DNA of 48,825 bases from Streptomyces sp. JHA26 (GTDB taxonomy: Bacteria; Actinomycetota; Actinomycetes; Streptomycetales; Streptomycetaceae). This document shows positions 16,135 to 23,972 of this stretch, one piece after another. The stretch spans positions 1 through 48,825 of the forward strand of contig NZ_BDJC01000053.1 of assembly GCF_002005565.1 (NCBI RefSeq), written 5' to 3'. The position numbers and the translations under genes are program-made. How positions within the stretch are numbered: position 1 is the stretch's first letter; each line of letters begins with the position of its first letter. Below the pieces are notes generated by a model. That model saw only the letters and a list, made by a program, of their open reading frames with translations, was not told the DNA's origin and ran no database searches.

Positions 16135-17274
16135 ATGACCACCACACTCGAACACCCCCCTGTGCAGCACTCCCCGGCCGAGATCACCTCCGGTGTCCTC
16201 GACATCGACGCGGGAGGCAGGGGCCACCTGCGCGGCAGGAACCTGCTGCCCGAACCGTCCGACCCGCCCCTCTCCCCCGCGCTGGTCCGCCGGCACGGCC
16301 TGCGCAAGGGCGACCTGGTCGAGGGCGTGCTCGGCGACCGCCGCGCCCTGACCGACGTCGTCCGGGTCAACGGGCGTACGCCCGCGGACCCCGGCGGGCG
16401 ACGGCACTTCCGGGACCTGACCCCGTTGCACCCGTACGAGCGGCTGCGCCTGGAGCACCCCGCGGCCGGCCCGACCGGGCGCATCGCCGACCTGATCGCC
16501 CCGGTCGGCAAGGGCCAGCGCGGCCTGATCGTCGCTCCGCCCAAGACCGGCAAGACCGTCCTGCTCCAGCAGATCGCCGCCGCCGTCGCCGGCAACCACC
16601 CCGAGGCGCACCTGATGGTGGTGCTGCTCGACGAGCGGCCAGAAGAGGTCACCGACATGCGGCGCTCCGTCCGGGGCGAGGTGTACGCCTCGACGTTCGA
16701 CCTGAGCGCCAGGCACCACATCGCGCTCGCCGACCTGGTGATCGAGCGGGCCAAGCGCCTCGTCGAGGCCGGTGAGGACGTCGTGATCCTCCTCGACTCC
16801 CTCACCCGGCTGTGCCGGGCGCACAACAACGCCGCCGCCTCCGGCGGCCGCACGCTCAGCGGCGGTGTCGACGCCGGTGCGCTGCTCGGACCCAAGCGGT
16901 TCTTCGGGGCCGCCCGGAAGGCGGAGGAGGGCGGCTCGCTCACCGTTCTCGCCACCGCGCTGGTGGAAACCGGCTCGCGCGCCGACGACTTCTTCTTCGA
17001 GGAGCTCAAGGGAACCGGCAACATGGAGCTGCGGCTCAGCCGGGAGCTCGCCTCCCGCCGCGTCTTCCCGGCCGTGGACCTGGCCGGCTCCGGCACCCGC
17101 CGCGAGGAACTCCTGCTCTCCACCGTCGAGTCGACGGCCGTACGGGGTCTGCGGCGGGCTCTGGGGACCCGGGACGCACAGTCCGGTCTGGAGACGCTGC
17201 TCGAACGGATGCGCCGGACCCCCGACAACGCCACGTTCCTGCGGGACGTCCGGCCGACGCTGCCCTCCGGCTGA
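16135..17274 (+). CDS. Rho transcription terminator paralogue, short form
   Basis: A 379-residue Rho-like hexameric RNA helicase from ATG 16135, with AAAGGA 9 nt upstream. The ATPase core is intact: P-loop APPKTGKT (134-141), LLDERPEEVTDM (164-175), the Q-loop region SGGVDAGAL and R-loop LKGTGNMEL (291-299). The N-terminal helix bundle and the long arginine-rich insertion of the usual actinobacterial Rho are absent. The OB-fold primary RNA site is present but degenerate: where E. coli Rho reads GFGFLR, this protein has GRGHLR (28-33). It is presumably a second Rho beside a housekeeping copy elsewhere. Confidence 0.9.
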   Translation: MTTTLEHPPVQHSPAEITSGVLDIDAGGRGHLRGRNLLPEPSDPPLSPALVRRHGLRKGDLVEGVLGDRRALTDVVRVNGRTPADPGGRRHFRDLTPLHPYERLRLEHPAAGPTGRIADLIAPVGKGQRGLIVAPPKTGKTVLLQQIAAAVAGNHPEAHLMVVLLDERPEEVTDMRRSVRGEVYASTFDLSARHHIALADLVIERAKRLVEAGEDVVILLDSLTRLCRAHNNAAASGGRTLSGGVDAGALLGPKRFFGAARKAEEGGSLTVLATALVETGSRADDFFFEELKGTGNMELRLSRELASRRVFPAVDLAGSGTRREELLLSTVESTAVRGLRRALGTRDAQSGLETLLERMRRTPDNATFLRDVRPTLPSG

Positions 17275-17301
17275 CGGGCCGACGGGCCGACGGGCCGACG
17301 G
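17273..17301 (+). repeat. Tandem GACGGGCC repeat
   Basis: Three exact copies of the octamer GACGGGCC plus a partial fourth (GACGG) follow directly from the rho stop codon, whose last two bases belong to the first copy. It lies in the 3' untranslated region. It may be simple slippage, and no function is evident. Confidence 0.6.
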
Positions 17302-17409
17302 ACTGCGGGGTCCGCCGCGTCCGGGTCCGTTACGGCCATCCGGGTGTTCGCGGGCGCGGCTCGGCCCGGGCAGCGTGGCGCCGCGCGGTCGCATTCCTAC
17401 GTTTGCGGT

Positions 17410-18588
17410 ATGACTATCAGATTTTCATCTCGGACGATTCGATCCACCTGTGTGCTCTGCGTGGCGGGCCTGCTGACGCTCATGCCCGCCGCCGCGGCCG
17501 CCCGCGCCGTACGGCCGGACCCGGGCGTGTCCGGCGGGCCACGGGCCACGGCACCGCCGCCGTCCCTGCTGTACCGCTCCGGCACCCAGGTCCGGCTCCG
17601 CCCCGGCGCACCGGAGGTCCCCTACGTCTCCGCCCTGGCCTGGGTGGTGGCCGACGCCGGCAGCGGCGAGGTGCTGGCCGCGCACGACGCGCACCGCAGG
17701 CTCCCGCCCGCCAGCACCCTCAAGACGCTCTTCGCGCTCACGGTGCTGCCGGTCCTGCCGGGCGGCCTCAGTCACCGGGTGAGTACCGAGGAGCTGTCGG
17801 ACATCGGGCCCGGCAGCAGTCTGGTCGGGGTCGTGGAGGGGCGCTCGTACCGGGTCTCCGACCTCTGGAACGGCGTGTTCCTCAACTCCGGCAACGACGC
17901 CGTCCACGTCCTCGCCTCGCTCGTCGGCGGCTGGAACACCACCGCCGCCCGGATGCAGGCCGAGGCCCGCGCCCTCGGCGCCCACGACACGTACGTCCGC
18001 TCGCCCGACGGCTACGACGCGCCGGGCCAGGTCTCCTCGGCCTACGACCTGGCGGTCTTCGGGCGGGCCGGGCTGCGCAACCCCGACTTCGCGCGGTACT
18101 GCTCCAGGATCGACGCGATGTTCCCCGACGGCGACGGAGACTCGTACGGGATCATGAACACCAACCGGCTGCTCACGGGCGCGGACGGGGTGGAGCCCTA
18201 TCCGGGGCTGATCGGCATCAAGAACGGCTACACCAGCAACGCGGGCAACACGCTCGTCGCCGCCGCCCGGCGCGACGGGCGCACCCTGGTGGTGACCGTG
18301 CTGAATCCCCAGGAGGGCGGCGGATACGCCGTGTACGAGGAGGCCCGCTCGCTGCTCGACTGGGGGTTCGACGCCGCCGGCCGGGTGGACCCGGTCGGTT
18401 CGCTGGAGCCCGGGGGCGTCCGGCCGCGGCCGGGCCCCGAGGCCCCGCCCTCGACGGTGGCCGCGGAGCCGGCCCCGGACGAGCCGGGCTGGCCGGAGAC
18501 CGGCTCGATCCTGGGCGCGGCCGGGCTCGGCGCGGGCGCCGTGGCGCTGGTCCTGCGGTTCAAGGCCGGCCGGAGGCAGCGGGGTTGA
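17410..18588 (+). CDS. D-alanyl-D-alanine carboxypeptidase (low-molecular-mass PBP)
   Basis: A 392-residue exported S11-type peptidase. The signal peptide covers residues 1 to about 32. The active-site motifs are SxxK as STLK in PPASTLKTLFAL, SGN in LNSGNDAVHVLA, and KNG in GIKNGYTSNAGNTL where most relatives have KTG. A proline-rich linker leads to a C-terminal transmembrane helix (about 362-382) and a basic tail, so the catalytic domain is anchored outside the membrane. It trims the terminal D-Ala of peptidoglycan. No Shine-Dalgarno precedes ATG 17410; TACGTT at 17398-17403 suggests a leaderless transcript. Confidence 0.9.
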   Translation: MTIRFSSRTIRSTCVLCVAGLLTLMPAAAAARAVRPDPGVSGGPRATAPPPSLLYRSGTQVRLRPGAPEVPYVSALAWVVADAGSGEVLAAHDAHRRLPPASTLKTLFALTVLPVLPGGLSHRVSTEELSDIGPGSSLVGVVEGRSYRVSDLWNGVFLNSGNDAVHVLASLVGGWNTTAARMQAEARALGAHDTYVRSPDGYDAPGQVSSAYDLAVFGRAGLRNPDFARYCSRIDAMFPDGDGDSYGIMNTNRLLTGADGVEPYPGLIGIKNGYTSNAGNTLVAAARRDGRTLVVTVLNPQEGGGYAVYEEARSLLDWGFDAAGRVDPVGSLEPGGVRPRPGPEAPPSTVAAEPAPDEPGWPETGSILGAAGLGAGAVALVLRFKAGRRQRG

Positions 18589-18609
18589 CCGGTCGGGCGT
18601 CGGCCCGGG

Positions 18610-19542
18610 TCAGAACACCGACAGTCCCGTCAGCGTCGTGAAGCGGTCCAGGGCCGCCACCCCGGCGACCGAATTGCCCCGCTCGTCCAGACCGGGGCTC
18701 CACACGCACAGCGTGCAGCGGCCCGGCACGACCGCGATGATGCCGCCGCCGACCCCGCTCTTGCCCGGCAGACCCACCCGGTAGGCGAAGTCACCGGCCG
18801 CGTCGTACGTCCCGCAGGTCAGCATCACCGCGTTGACCTGCTTGGCCTGGCTGCGGCTCAGCAGCCGGGTGCCGTCGGCGCGCACCCCGTGCCGGGCGAG
18901 GAACCCGGTGGCGAGGGCGAGGTCGGCACAGGACGCGGCGACGGAGCACTGGCGGAAGTACTGCTCCAGCAGGATCGGCACCGGGTTGTCGATGTTGCCG
19001 TAGGACGCCATGAAATGGCCCAGGGCGGCGTTCCGGTCGCCGTGGGTGGTCTCGGACGCGGCGACCTCCTCGTCGAAGGTCAGGTCCGGGTTGCCGCTCT
19101 CGGCACGCAGGAAGGCGAGGAGTTCGCCCGCCGCGTCGCCGGTGCGGGTGTGCAGCCGGTCGGTGACGACCAGGGCGCCCGCGTTGACGAACGGGTTGCG
19201 CGGGATGCCGTTCTCGTACTCCAGCTGCACCAGGGAGTTGAACGGGTTGCCGGACGGTTCGCGTCCCACGTGCTCCCACAGGGCGTCGCCCTCACGGGCC
19301 AGGTCGAGGGCGAGGGTGAAGACCTTGGTGATGGACTGCGTGGAGAACGGCTCCCGCCACTCCCCCACGCCGTACACCGTGCCGTCCGGCTCGGCGACGG
19401 CCATGCCGAAGCGGCGGGGGTCGCAGGCGGCGAGCGCCGGGATGTAGTCGGCGGGCCGGCCGCTGCCGGGGGTCCGCTCGATCTCCTCGGCGATGCGCTC
19501 CAGGACCGGCTGGAAACTCGTCGGCGTGCTCATGGCCACCAT
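18610..19542 (-). CDS. glsA: Glutaminase (serine-dependent beta-lactamase fold)
   Basis: A 310-residue protein of standard GlsA length. It has the nucleophile motif FSTQSITKVF, then GNPFNSLVQLEYENGIPRNP, VNAGALVV, and the late LPGKSGVGGGIIAVVPG motif, all diagnostic of the family that hydrolyses glutamine to glutamate and ammonia. Three close in-frame starts exist: ATG 19542, GTG 19539 and ATG 19533. GGAGG is best spaced for 19539 or 19542, and homology begins after 19533. It diverges from the desaturase gene. Confidence 0.92.
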   Translation of the reverse strand: MVAMSTPTSFQPVLERIAEEIERTPGSGRPADYIPALAACDPRRFGMAVAEPDGTVYGVGEWREPFSTQSITKVFTLALDLAREGDALWEHVGREPSGNPFNSLVQLEYENGIPRNPFVNAGALVVTDRLHTRTGDAAGELLAFLRAESGNPDLTFDEEVAASETTHGDRNAALGHFMASYGNIDNPVPILLEQYFRQCSVAASCADLALATGFLARHGVRADGTRLLSRSQAKQVNAVMLTCGTYDAAGDFAYRVGLPGKSGVGGGIIAVVPGRCTLCVWSPGLDERGNSVAGVAALDRFTTLTGLSVF

Positions 19543-19648
19543 CTTCCCTCCGGGTGCGGCCCGGTGTGCGGGGGGTGGGGTCAGCTGTACCCCCCTTCGG
19601 GGGCTGACGTCATTCTGCGGACGGACGGCCCTTCACATACTGGAGCGC

Positions 19649-20719
19649 ATGGCCAATCCCACGGTGCTCGTCGAAACGCCCTCCGCCCACGAGAAGGAAA
19701 AGGAACGCGAAAAGGGAAACGGAAGAGGAAGCGATTTCTCCGAACTGTCACGGCGCATAACCGACGCGGGTCTGCTCCGGCGCCGCCCGCTGTACTACAC
19801 GGTGCGTTTCGGCGCCGTCGCCCTCGCGCTCACCGGCGTCGTCGCGGCCTTCGTCGTCCTGGGGGACAGCTGGAGCCAGTTGGCCGTCGCCGTGGCGTCG
19901 GCCGTCGTCTTCGGCCAGCTCGGACTCGCCGCCCACGACCTCGCCCACCGGCAGGTCTTCTCGCGGCGCCGCCCGAGCGAGGCGGGCGGTCTGCTGGTGG
20001 CCAACCTGCTGCTGGGCATGAGCTACGGCTGGTGGATGAACAAGCACACCCGTCACCACGCCAATCCCAACCACGAGGAGAAGGACCCGGACGTCTCCCC
20101 GGACATCCTGGTCTGGTCGCGGCGTCAGGCGAGCAGGGCCACGGGCCTTCCCCGCTTCATCGGAAAGCACCAGGCCGCCCTGTTCTTCCCGCTGCTGACG
20201 CTGGAAGGACTCAATCTGAGTTTCAGCAGTTTCAAGGCGCTGCGCAGCCCGTCGATGAAGCGGCCGGTGCTGGAGGGAACACTGCTCGTCGCCCATTTCG
20301 TCCTGTATTTCGGCGGCCTTTTCACGGTCCTCTCCCCCGGCAGGGCGCTCGCCTTCGTCGCCGTGCACCAGGGTCTGTTCGGGATCTACCTGGGCTCGGT
20401 CTTCGCGCCCAACCACAAGGGCATGCCGATGATCGAGGAGGGCACGCGGCTCGACTTCCTGCGCCGGCAGGTCCTCACCTCCCGCAACGTGCGGGGCGGT
20501 GCCTTCATCGACGCCTTCATGGGCGGCCTCAACTACCAGATCGAGCACCACCTGTTCCCCAGCATGCCGACGCCCGCCCTCGCCAGGGCCCAGGTCATCA
20601 CCGAGCGGTACTGCGCCGAGCTGGGCGTCCCCTACCACCAGACCGGGCTGCTCGCCTCGCACCGCGAGGCCCTGCGGCACATGAGGAGCGTCGGGGAGCC
20701 GCTGCGCGACGCCCGCTGA
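19649..20719 (+). CDS. Membrane fatty acid desaturase
   Basis: A 356-residue di-iron membrane desaturase. The three histidine boxes are HDLAH, HTRHH (in WMNKHTRHHANPNHEEKDPD) and QIEHH (NYQIEHHLFPSMP), with hydrophobic segments between them, as in acyl-lipid desaturases of the DesA3/linoleoyl type. A charged Glu/Lys N-terminus precedes the first helix. ATG 19649 has GGAG only 3 nt upstream. It would introduce double bonds into membrane fatty acids with an external electron donor; no ferredoxin or reductase gene is adjacent. Confidence 0.9.
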   Translation: MANPTVLVETPSAHEKEKEREKGNGRGSDFSELSRRITDAGLLRRRPLYYTVRFGAVALALTGVVAAFVVLGDSWSQLAVAVASAVVFGQLGLAAHDLAHRQVFSRRRPSEAGGLLVANLLLGMSYGWWMNKHTRHHANPNHEEKDPDVSPDILVWSRRQASRATGLPRFIGKHQAALFFPLLTLEGLNLSFSSFKALRSPSMKRPVLEGTLLVAHFVLYFGGLFTVLSPGRALAFVAVHQGLFGIYLGSVFAPNHKGMPMIEEGTRLDFLRRQVLTSRNVRGGAFIDAFMGGLNYQIEHHLFPSMPTPALARAQVITERYCAELGVPYHQTGLLASHREALRHMRSVGEPLRDAR

Positions 20720-20740
20720 GGCGCGGGGCGTCGCCTCGCC

Positions 20741-21115
20741 CTACGCCCAGAGCGCGTCGGCCAGTGCCACCCCCGCGAAGGCCGCGCCGAGGCCGGCCGC
20801 CACGCTCGCCACCACGTTGACGGCGGCGTGCAGGCGGGCGCCCGTCCCGGTCAGCCGCAGCGTCTCGTAGGAGAAGGTCGAGTACGTCGTCAGGGCGCCG
20901 CACAGGCCGGTGCCGAGCAGCAGCTGGAGGCGGGAGGAGGCGGCCCCGGCGAGCACCGCGCCGGTCAGCACGCCGAGGACGAGGCAGCCGACGACGTTCA
21001 CCGTGAAGGTGCCCCAGGGGAAGACCGAGTCGTGCCGGGACTGCACGGCGCGGTCGGTGAGGTAGCGGAGCGGGGCGCCGGCCATGGCGCCCACGGCGAC
21101 CAGCAGCCAGTTCAC
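20741..21115 (-). CDS. crcB: Fluoride channel Fluc/CrcB, second subunit
   Basis: A 124-residue protein with four transmembrane helices. Family motifs are AGAPLRYLTD, FPWGTFTVNVVGC and GLCGALTTYSTFSYE. Two such proteins form an antiparallel dimeric fluoride channel in the cytoplasmic membrane. In the aromatic box this copy has Y at the first position (TTYSTF). Its start overlaps the stop of the DUF190 gene by 4 nt, and it is the last gene of the fluoride operon. Confidence 0.92.
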   Translation of the reverse strand: MNWLLVAVGAMAGAPLRYLTDRAVQSRHDSVFPWGTFTVNVVGCLVLGVLTGAVLAGAASSRLQLLLGTGLCGALTTYSTFSYETLRLTGTGARLHAAVNVVASVAAGLGAAFAGVALADALWA

Positions 21116-21501
21116 GACGGCCCCTCCCCCCTCGGGCCCCTCGTGCCGGGTCCACCGGGCGCCTGCCCGCGGCCGGTGTACCGGACGACCTCGCAGGGGT
21201 CGAGGATCGCCAGGCCCTCGGTGACGAGTTCGTCGAGCTGCGGCAGGAAGGCCCGTACGCGCTCCTCGGTGTCCACGACGACGACGGCCACCGGCAGGTC
21301 CTCGCTCAGGGACAGCAGCCGGGTGGTGTGGATCAGCGAGGAGGCGCCGAAGCCCTCGATGCCGCGGAAGACGCTCGCGCCGGCGAGACCCGCCCGGTGG
21401 GCCCGGTGGACGATCTCCGAGTACAGGGGCCGGTGGTGCCAGGTGTCGTTCTCGCCGACGAGGACGGTCAGGCGCAGCGCGCTGCCGGTGAGCCGTGTCA
21501 T
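21112..21501 (-). CDS. DUF190 family protein (PII-like fold)
   Basis: A 129-residue protein beginning MTRLTGSALRLTVLVGENDTWHHRPLYSEIV, with GLAGASVFRGIEGFGASSLIH and LPVAVVVVDTEERVRAFLPQLDELV. These are the hallmarks of DUF190, a small ferredoxin-like fold related in shape to PII signalling proteins. It overlaps both flanking crcB genes by 4 nt, so it is translated with the fluoride channel. A regulatory or nucleotide-sensing role for the channel is plausible but unproven. Confidence 0.88.
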   Translation of the reverse strand: MTRLTGSALRLTVLVGENDTWHHRPLYSEIVHRAHRAGLAGASVFRGIEGFGASSLIHTTRLLSLSEDLPVAVVVVDTEERVRAFLPQLDELVTEGLAILDPCEVVRYTGRGQAPGGPGTRGPRGEGPS

Positions 21502-21947
21502 GGCTGCCTCCGCTTCAGGACGCGGCGGGTCGCCCATGCGGCGAGGCCGACCGCCGTGAGGGCCGCGAGCGGGGTCGCGGCGAGGTAGGCCAGGGCCGTG
21601 CGGACGTGGCCGGTGGCGAACAGCTGCCGGCTGTCGACGGCGTAGGTGGAGAAGGTGGTGAAGCCGCCGAGCACGCCGGTGCCGAAGAAGGGCCGCACGA
21701 GGCGGTGGGCGGCCCACACGTCGGTGATGACGACCATGAACACGCCGATCACCGCGCAGCCGGCGACGTTGACCCAGAAGGTCGCCCAGGGGAAGCCGCC
21801 GGTGTGCGCGGGCCATCCCAGGGAGACCGCGTAGCGGGCGGTGGCGCCGAGGCCGCCGCCGAGCGCCACGACCGCGACGACCGGCGCCTGCGTGCGCCGG
21901 GCGGGACGCCGGGGCACGACGGGGCTGTCCGTGTCCGGGGCTGTCAT
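21498..21947 (-). CDS. crcB: Fluoride channel Fluc/CrcB, first subunit
   Basis: A 149-residue protein with a polar N-terminus and four transmembrane helices. Motifs are ALGGGLGATARYAVS, FPWATFWVNVAGC and GVLGGFTTFSTYAVD. In the aromatic box this copy has F then Y (TTFSTY), the reverse of its partner gene. ATG 21947 follows a GGAG whose pairing with an upstream riboswitch is described separately. It is first in a translationally coupled crcB-DUF190-crcB operon, the arrangement expected for a heterodimeric channel. Confidence 0.92.
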   Translation of the reverse strand: MTAPDTDSPVVPRRPARRTQAPVVAVVALGGGLGATARYAVSLGWPAHTGGFPWATFWVNVAGCAVIGVFMVVITDVWAAHRLVRPFFGTGVLGGFTTFSTYAVDSRQLFATGHVRTALAYLAATPLAALTAVGLAAWATRRVLKRRQP

Positions 21948-21950
21948 GGT

Positions 21951-22052
21951 GGTACGTCTCCTACTCGCCGGGCATGGGGCGCCCCCGTGCGCAAGTAGGG
22001 ACCGTCGGCGGCACCTGTGCCGCGGTTCGGGTACGGCGGGCCCCACCGCCGC
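21951..22052 (-). promoter_or_regulatory. Fluoride riboswitch (crcB motif) with translational expression platform
   Basis: On the minus strand a stem CGGCG/CGCCG closes the 8-nt loop GUGGGGCC. A second hairpin GCGGCA-CAGG-UGCCGC follows, then CGACGGUCCCUAC. This matches the fluoride aptamer element for element. Loop bases GGGGCC can pair with GGUCCC in the tail (6 bp, one G-U), forming the diagnostic pseudoknot. Just downstream, AGUAGGAGAC, which contains the crcB ribosome-binding site (plus-strand 21956-21965), is complementary to GUCCCUACU of the aptamer tail apart from one bulged A. Fluoride binding should therefore free the ribosome-binding site and switch on the operon. The aptamer itself spans about 21995-22052. 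Confidence 0.85.
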
Positions 22053-22129
22053 GCCGCGCGCCGGGCGCGGCCGCCCGCCAGCCTAGCGCCGGGTGCCCGT
22101 CCGGGTCACTTCGGGAGCGGTCCGGGGGG

Positions 22130-22417
22130 TCACCAGCCCTTCTCGAACAGCCGCGCCACTTCGGCGATCCGGACCTCGTCGCGCCGGTAGTAGGTGCGTC
22201 GGCGGATCCTGCTGGTGCGCAGCAGGCCGAGGGCGACGAGCAGGCGCAGGTGGTTCCTGGCCACCCGGCGCGGCACGCCGAGCTTCGCGGCGACGAGGCC
22301 CGCGTCGACGCCGTGTACGAGGGCGTCCGGGCGGCGTTGCGGCGGGAAGTGCGCGACCGGGTCCTCGAGCCACTCCAGGATGTCGAGCCGCGTGCGGTGC
22401 GCGGGAGTCCTCGGCAT
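22130..22417 (-). CDS. Small winged-helix (ArsR-like) regulator
   Basis: A 95-residue protein from ATG 22417, with GGGAGGG upstream. RTRLDILEWLEDP is a typical first helix of an ArsR-type domain. DAGLVAAKLGVPRRVARNHLRLLVALGLLR is the helix-turn-helix, and TYYRRDEVRIAEVARLF the wing and last helix. No metal-binding cysteine pair is present, so it is not a classical metal sensor. It lies upstream of the fluoride operon on the same strand with the riboswitch between. Confidence 0.75.
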   Translation of the reverse strand: MPRTPAHRTRLDILEWLEDPVAHFPPQRRPDALVHGVDAGLVAAKLGVPRRVARNHLRLLVALGLLRTSRIRRRTYYRRDEVRIAEVARLFEKGW

Positions 22418-22642
22418 CTCGCCCTCCCTCCGGGCCTTCCCGTGCCCGTCCGCCTCCACTGTCCCGCGGCCGGGGCCCCGCCGTCCGGGACTCCGGCCGC
22501 CGTGTCCGGTACCGGCCCCCCGGTGGATCCCTCACGCCGCGTTTCCCGGCCGACGGCTCGGTGCCGTGGGTGTCCAGGGGTGTCTCCGCCGGTCACCGGG
22601 AGGTGCCACCGAGGCGGAGCGGACCGTTCCCTGCACCCGCAA

Positions 22643-22660
22643 TAGTTGCACGATCAACGA
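22643..22660. promoter_or_regulatory. Probable MarR operator upstream of the 22689 gene
   Basis: GTTG and CAAC arms separated by CACGAT, in an AT-rich patch, lie about 30-45 bp before the MarR start. MarR dimers commonly bind such short inverted repeats to repress their own gene. TACCGT at 22678-22683 could be the -10. Confidence 0.4.
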
Positions 22661-22688
22661 ATCCTCCGTCCGGTGCTACCGTGCAGGT

Positions 22689-23081
22689 ATGGCAGTCAAG
22701 ACGGCCGGGGCGCGGCTCGAGGAACGGTGGCGGGAGATCCTCTCGGTGCACGCCCGCACGATGTGCGAGATCGACCGCGTGCTGCACCCGCACGGTCTGG
22801 GCGCGAGCGACTTCGAGGTGCTCGACATCCTGGTGGCCGAGGCGTCGGAGGAAGGCGCCCAGTGCCGGGTGCAGAACCTGGTCGGCCGGGTCCACCTCAG
22901 CCAGAGCGCGCTCTCCCGCCTCATCGCGCGGCTGGAGAAGGAGGGGCTGGTGGAGCGCTCCATGTGCGCGGAGGACCGGCGCGGTGTGTGGGTCGCCCTG
23001 ACCCGCCGGGGCCGCGACCTGCACGCCGAGGTGCTGCCGCTGCAACGGTCCGTACTGGCCCGCATGCTGGGCGACCACTAG
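22689..23081 (+). CDS. MarR family transcriptional regulator
   Basis: A 130-residue protein from ATG 22689. The DNA-binding part reads GASDFEVLDILVAEA, CRVQNLVGRVHLSQSALSRLIARLEKEGLVER and the wing SMCAEDRRGVWVALTRRGRDL. Three cysteines (in MCEIDRVL, AQCRVQN and SMCAED) lie around the DNA-binding domain, which could allow redox sensing, but this is speculation. No strong ribosome-binding site is seen. It is a single gene, convergent with the SseB-like gene. Confidence 0.87.
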   Translation: MAVKTAGARLEERWREILSVHARTMCEIDRVLHPHGLGASDFEVLDILVAEASEEGAQCRVQNLVGRVHLSQSALSRLIARLEKEGLVERSMCAEDRRGVWVALTRRGRDLHAEVLPLQRSVLARMLGDH

Positions 23082-23233
23082 GGAGTGCCGTTCGCCTCGG
23101 CCCGGCTCCGGGCGACGGTGCGGTGCCCGCGGCCGCGGGACGGAGGAGGACGGCGGGGGCGGAGCCCCGGCGACCCGCGGCAACGCCGCGGACGCGCGTG
23201 CCGGACCCCACGGCCCCGGCACGATCCGAACGG

Positions 23234-23279
23234 CGCCCCCGGCCCGGGACGGGCCGGTGTCCCGTGCCGTCCGGGGGCG
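23234..23279. terminator. Bidirectional terminator hairpin
   Basis: An outer stem CGCCCCCGG/CCGGGGGCG (23234-23242 with 23271-23279) encloses an inner stem CGGGAC/GTCCCG (23245-23250 with 23259-23264). It sits between the convergent marR and sseB-like genes and can end both transcripts. Confidence 0.65.
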
Positions 23280-23296
23280 GGCCGGCTCCGGCGTCC

Positions 23297-23698
23297 CTAG
23301 GGGCGGGCCAGCAGCGTGCGGACGCCGTCCGACGTGAGCGTCAGGCGGTGCTCCGAGCCGGCGTCGATGGACAGCGACAGGTCGTCGGCCGGCCACTGCG
23401 CGGCGAGCGCGCCGAGCGGCACCATGCGGTAGCGCGAGACGTACGGCAGCAGGCCGGCCATCTCCAGCTCGGAGGTGAACACGGGCACCACCTGGCGGCC
23501 GCCCTGCTGCTCCAGCACCGGCAGGGCCAGCATCCCGGGGTCGGCGGCGTCCTGCTCGTTCGCGTCGTCCGGTACCGGCACGAGCACGTCGCTGCTCGCG
23601 AGCGTGTCGAGCGCCGCCGTGTCCTCGGTGTTCTCGGCGAGCGCGTCCAGGGCCCGCTGGGCGGGCGTGGTGGGGTGGTCGTTCGCGGGTGTCTCCAT
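23297..23698 (-). CDS. SseB-like protein
   Basis: A 133-residue protein from ATG 23698. The order of segments (AQRALDALAENTEDTAALDTLASSDVLVPVPDD, VVPVFTSELEMAGLLP, LSIDAGSEHRLTLTSDGVRTL) fits the SseB N-terminal domain family found in many actinobacteria. The acidic protein has no signal or membrane segment. Its molecular role is not established, and no operon partner is adjacent. Confidence 0.75.
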   Translation of the reverse strand: METPANDHPTTPAQRALDALAENTEDTAALDTLASSDVLVPVPDDANEQDAADPGMLALPVLEQQGGRQVVPVFTSELEMAGLLPYVSRYRMVPLGALAAQWPADDLSLSIDAGSEHRLTLTSDGVRTLLARP

Positions 23699-23972
23699 GG
23701 CAGATTCCCTGGTAGCGGCGGTGGGGTGGGGCCCGCGCGGCTGATCGGCACGGGCGCGGTCCAGCCTCGCGTACCCGATCGCCCACGGCGCAATCCTGTT
23801 CCGGGGTCCACGCCCGCGCCACCGCGGCCTTTCGGGCGATCGGGCCGTCTCGCCCCATGGCCGAAGATGTTCACCTCAGAGGGGTATCGCCCCTGGTGAC
23901 GGTCACGGTCGCGGCGGACGCCGCCCGTTCCCGGGGCGTCGCGGGCCGGCCGGTGGTGCCGCGGGCCGGCCC

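Noticed and set aside
23082..23296. A small gene in the gap between the convergent marR and sseB-like genes
   Set aside because: The stretch contains a strong bidirectional hairpin, and the short open frames have no start signal or recognisable product.
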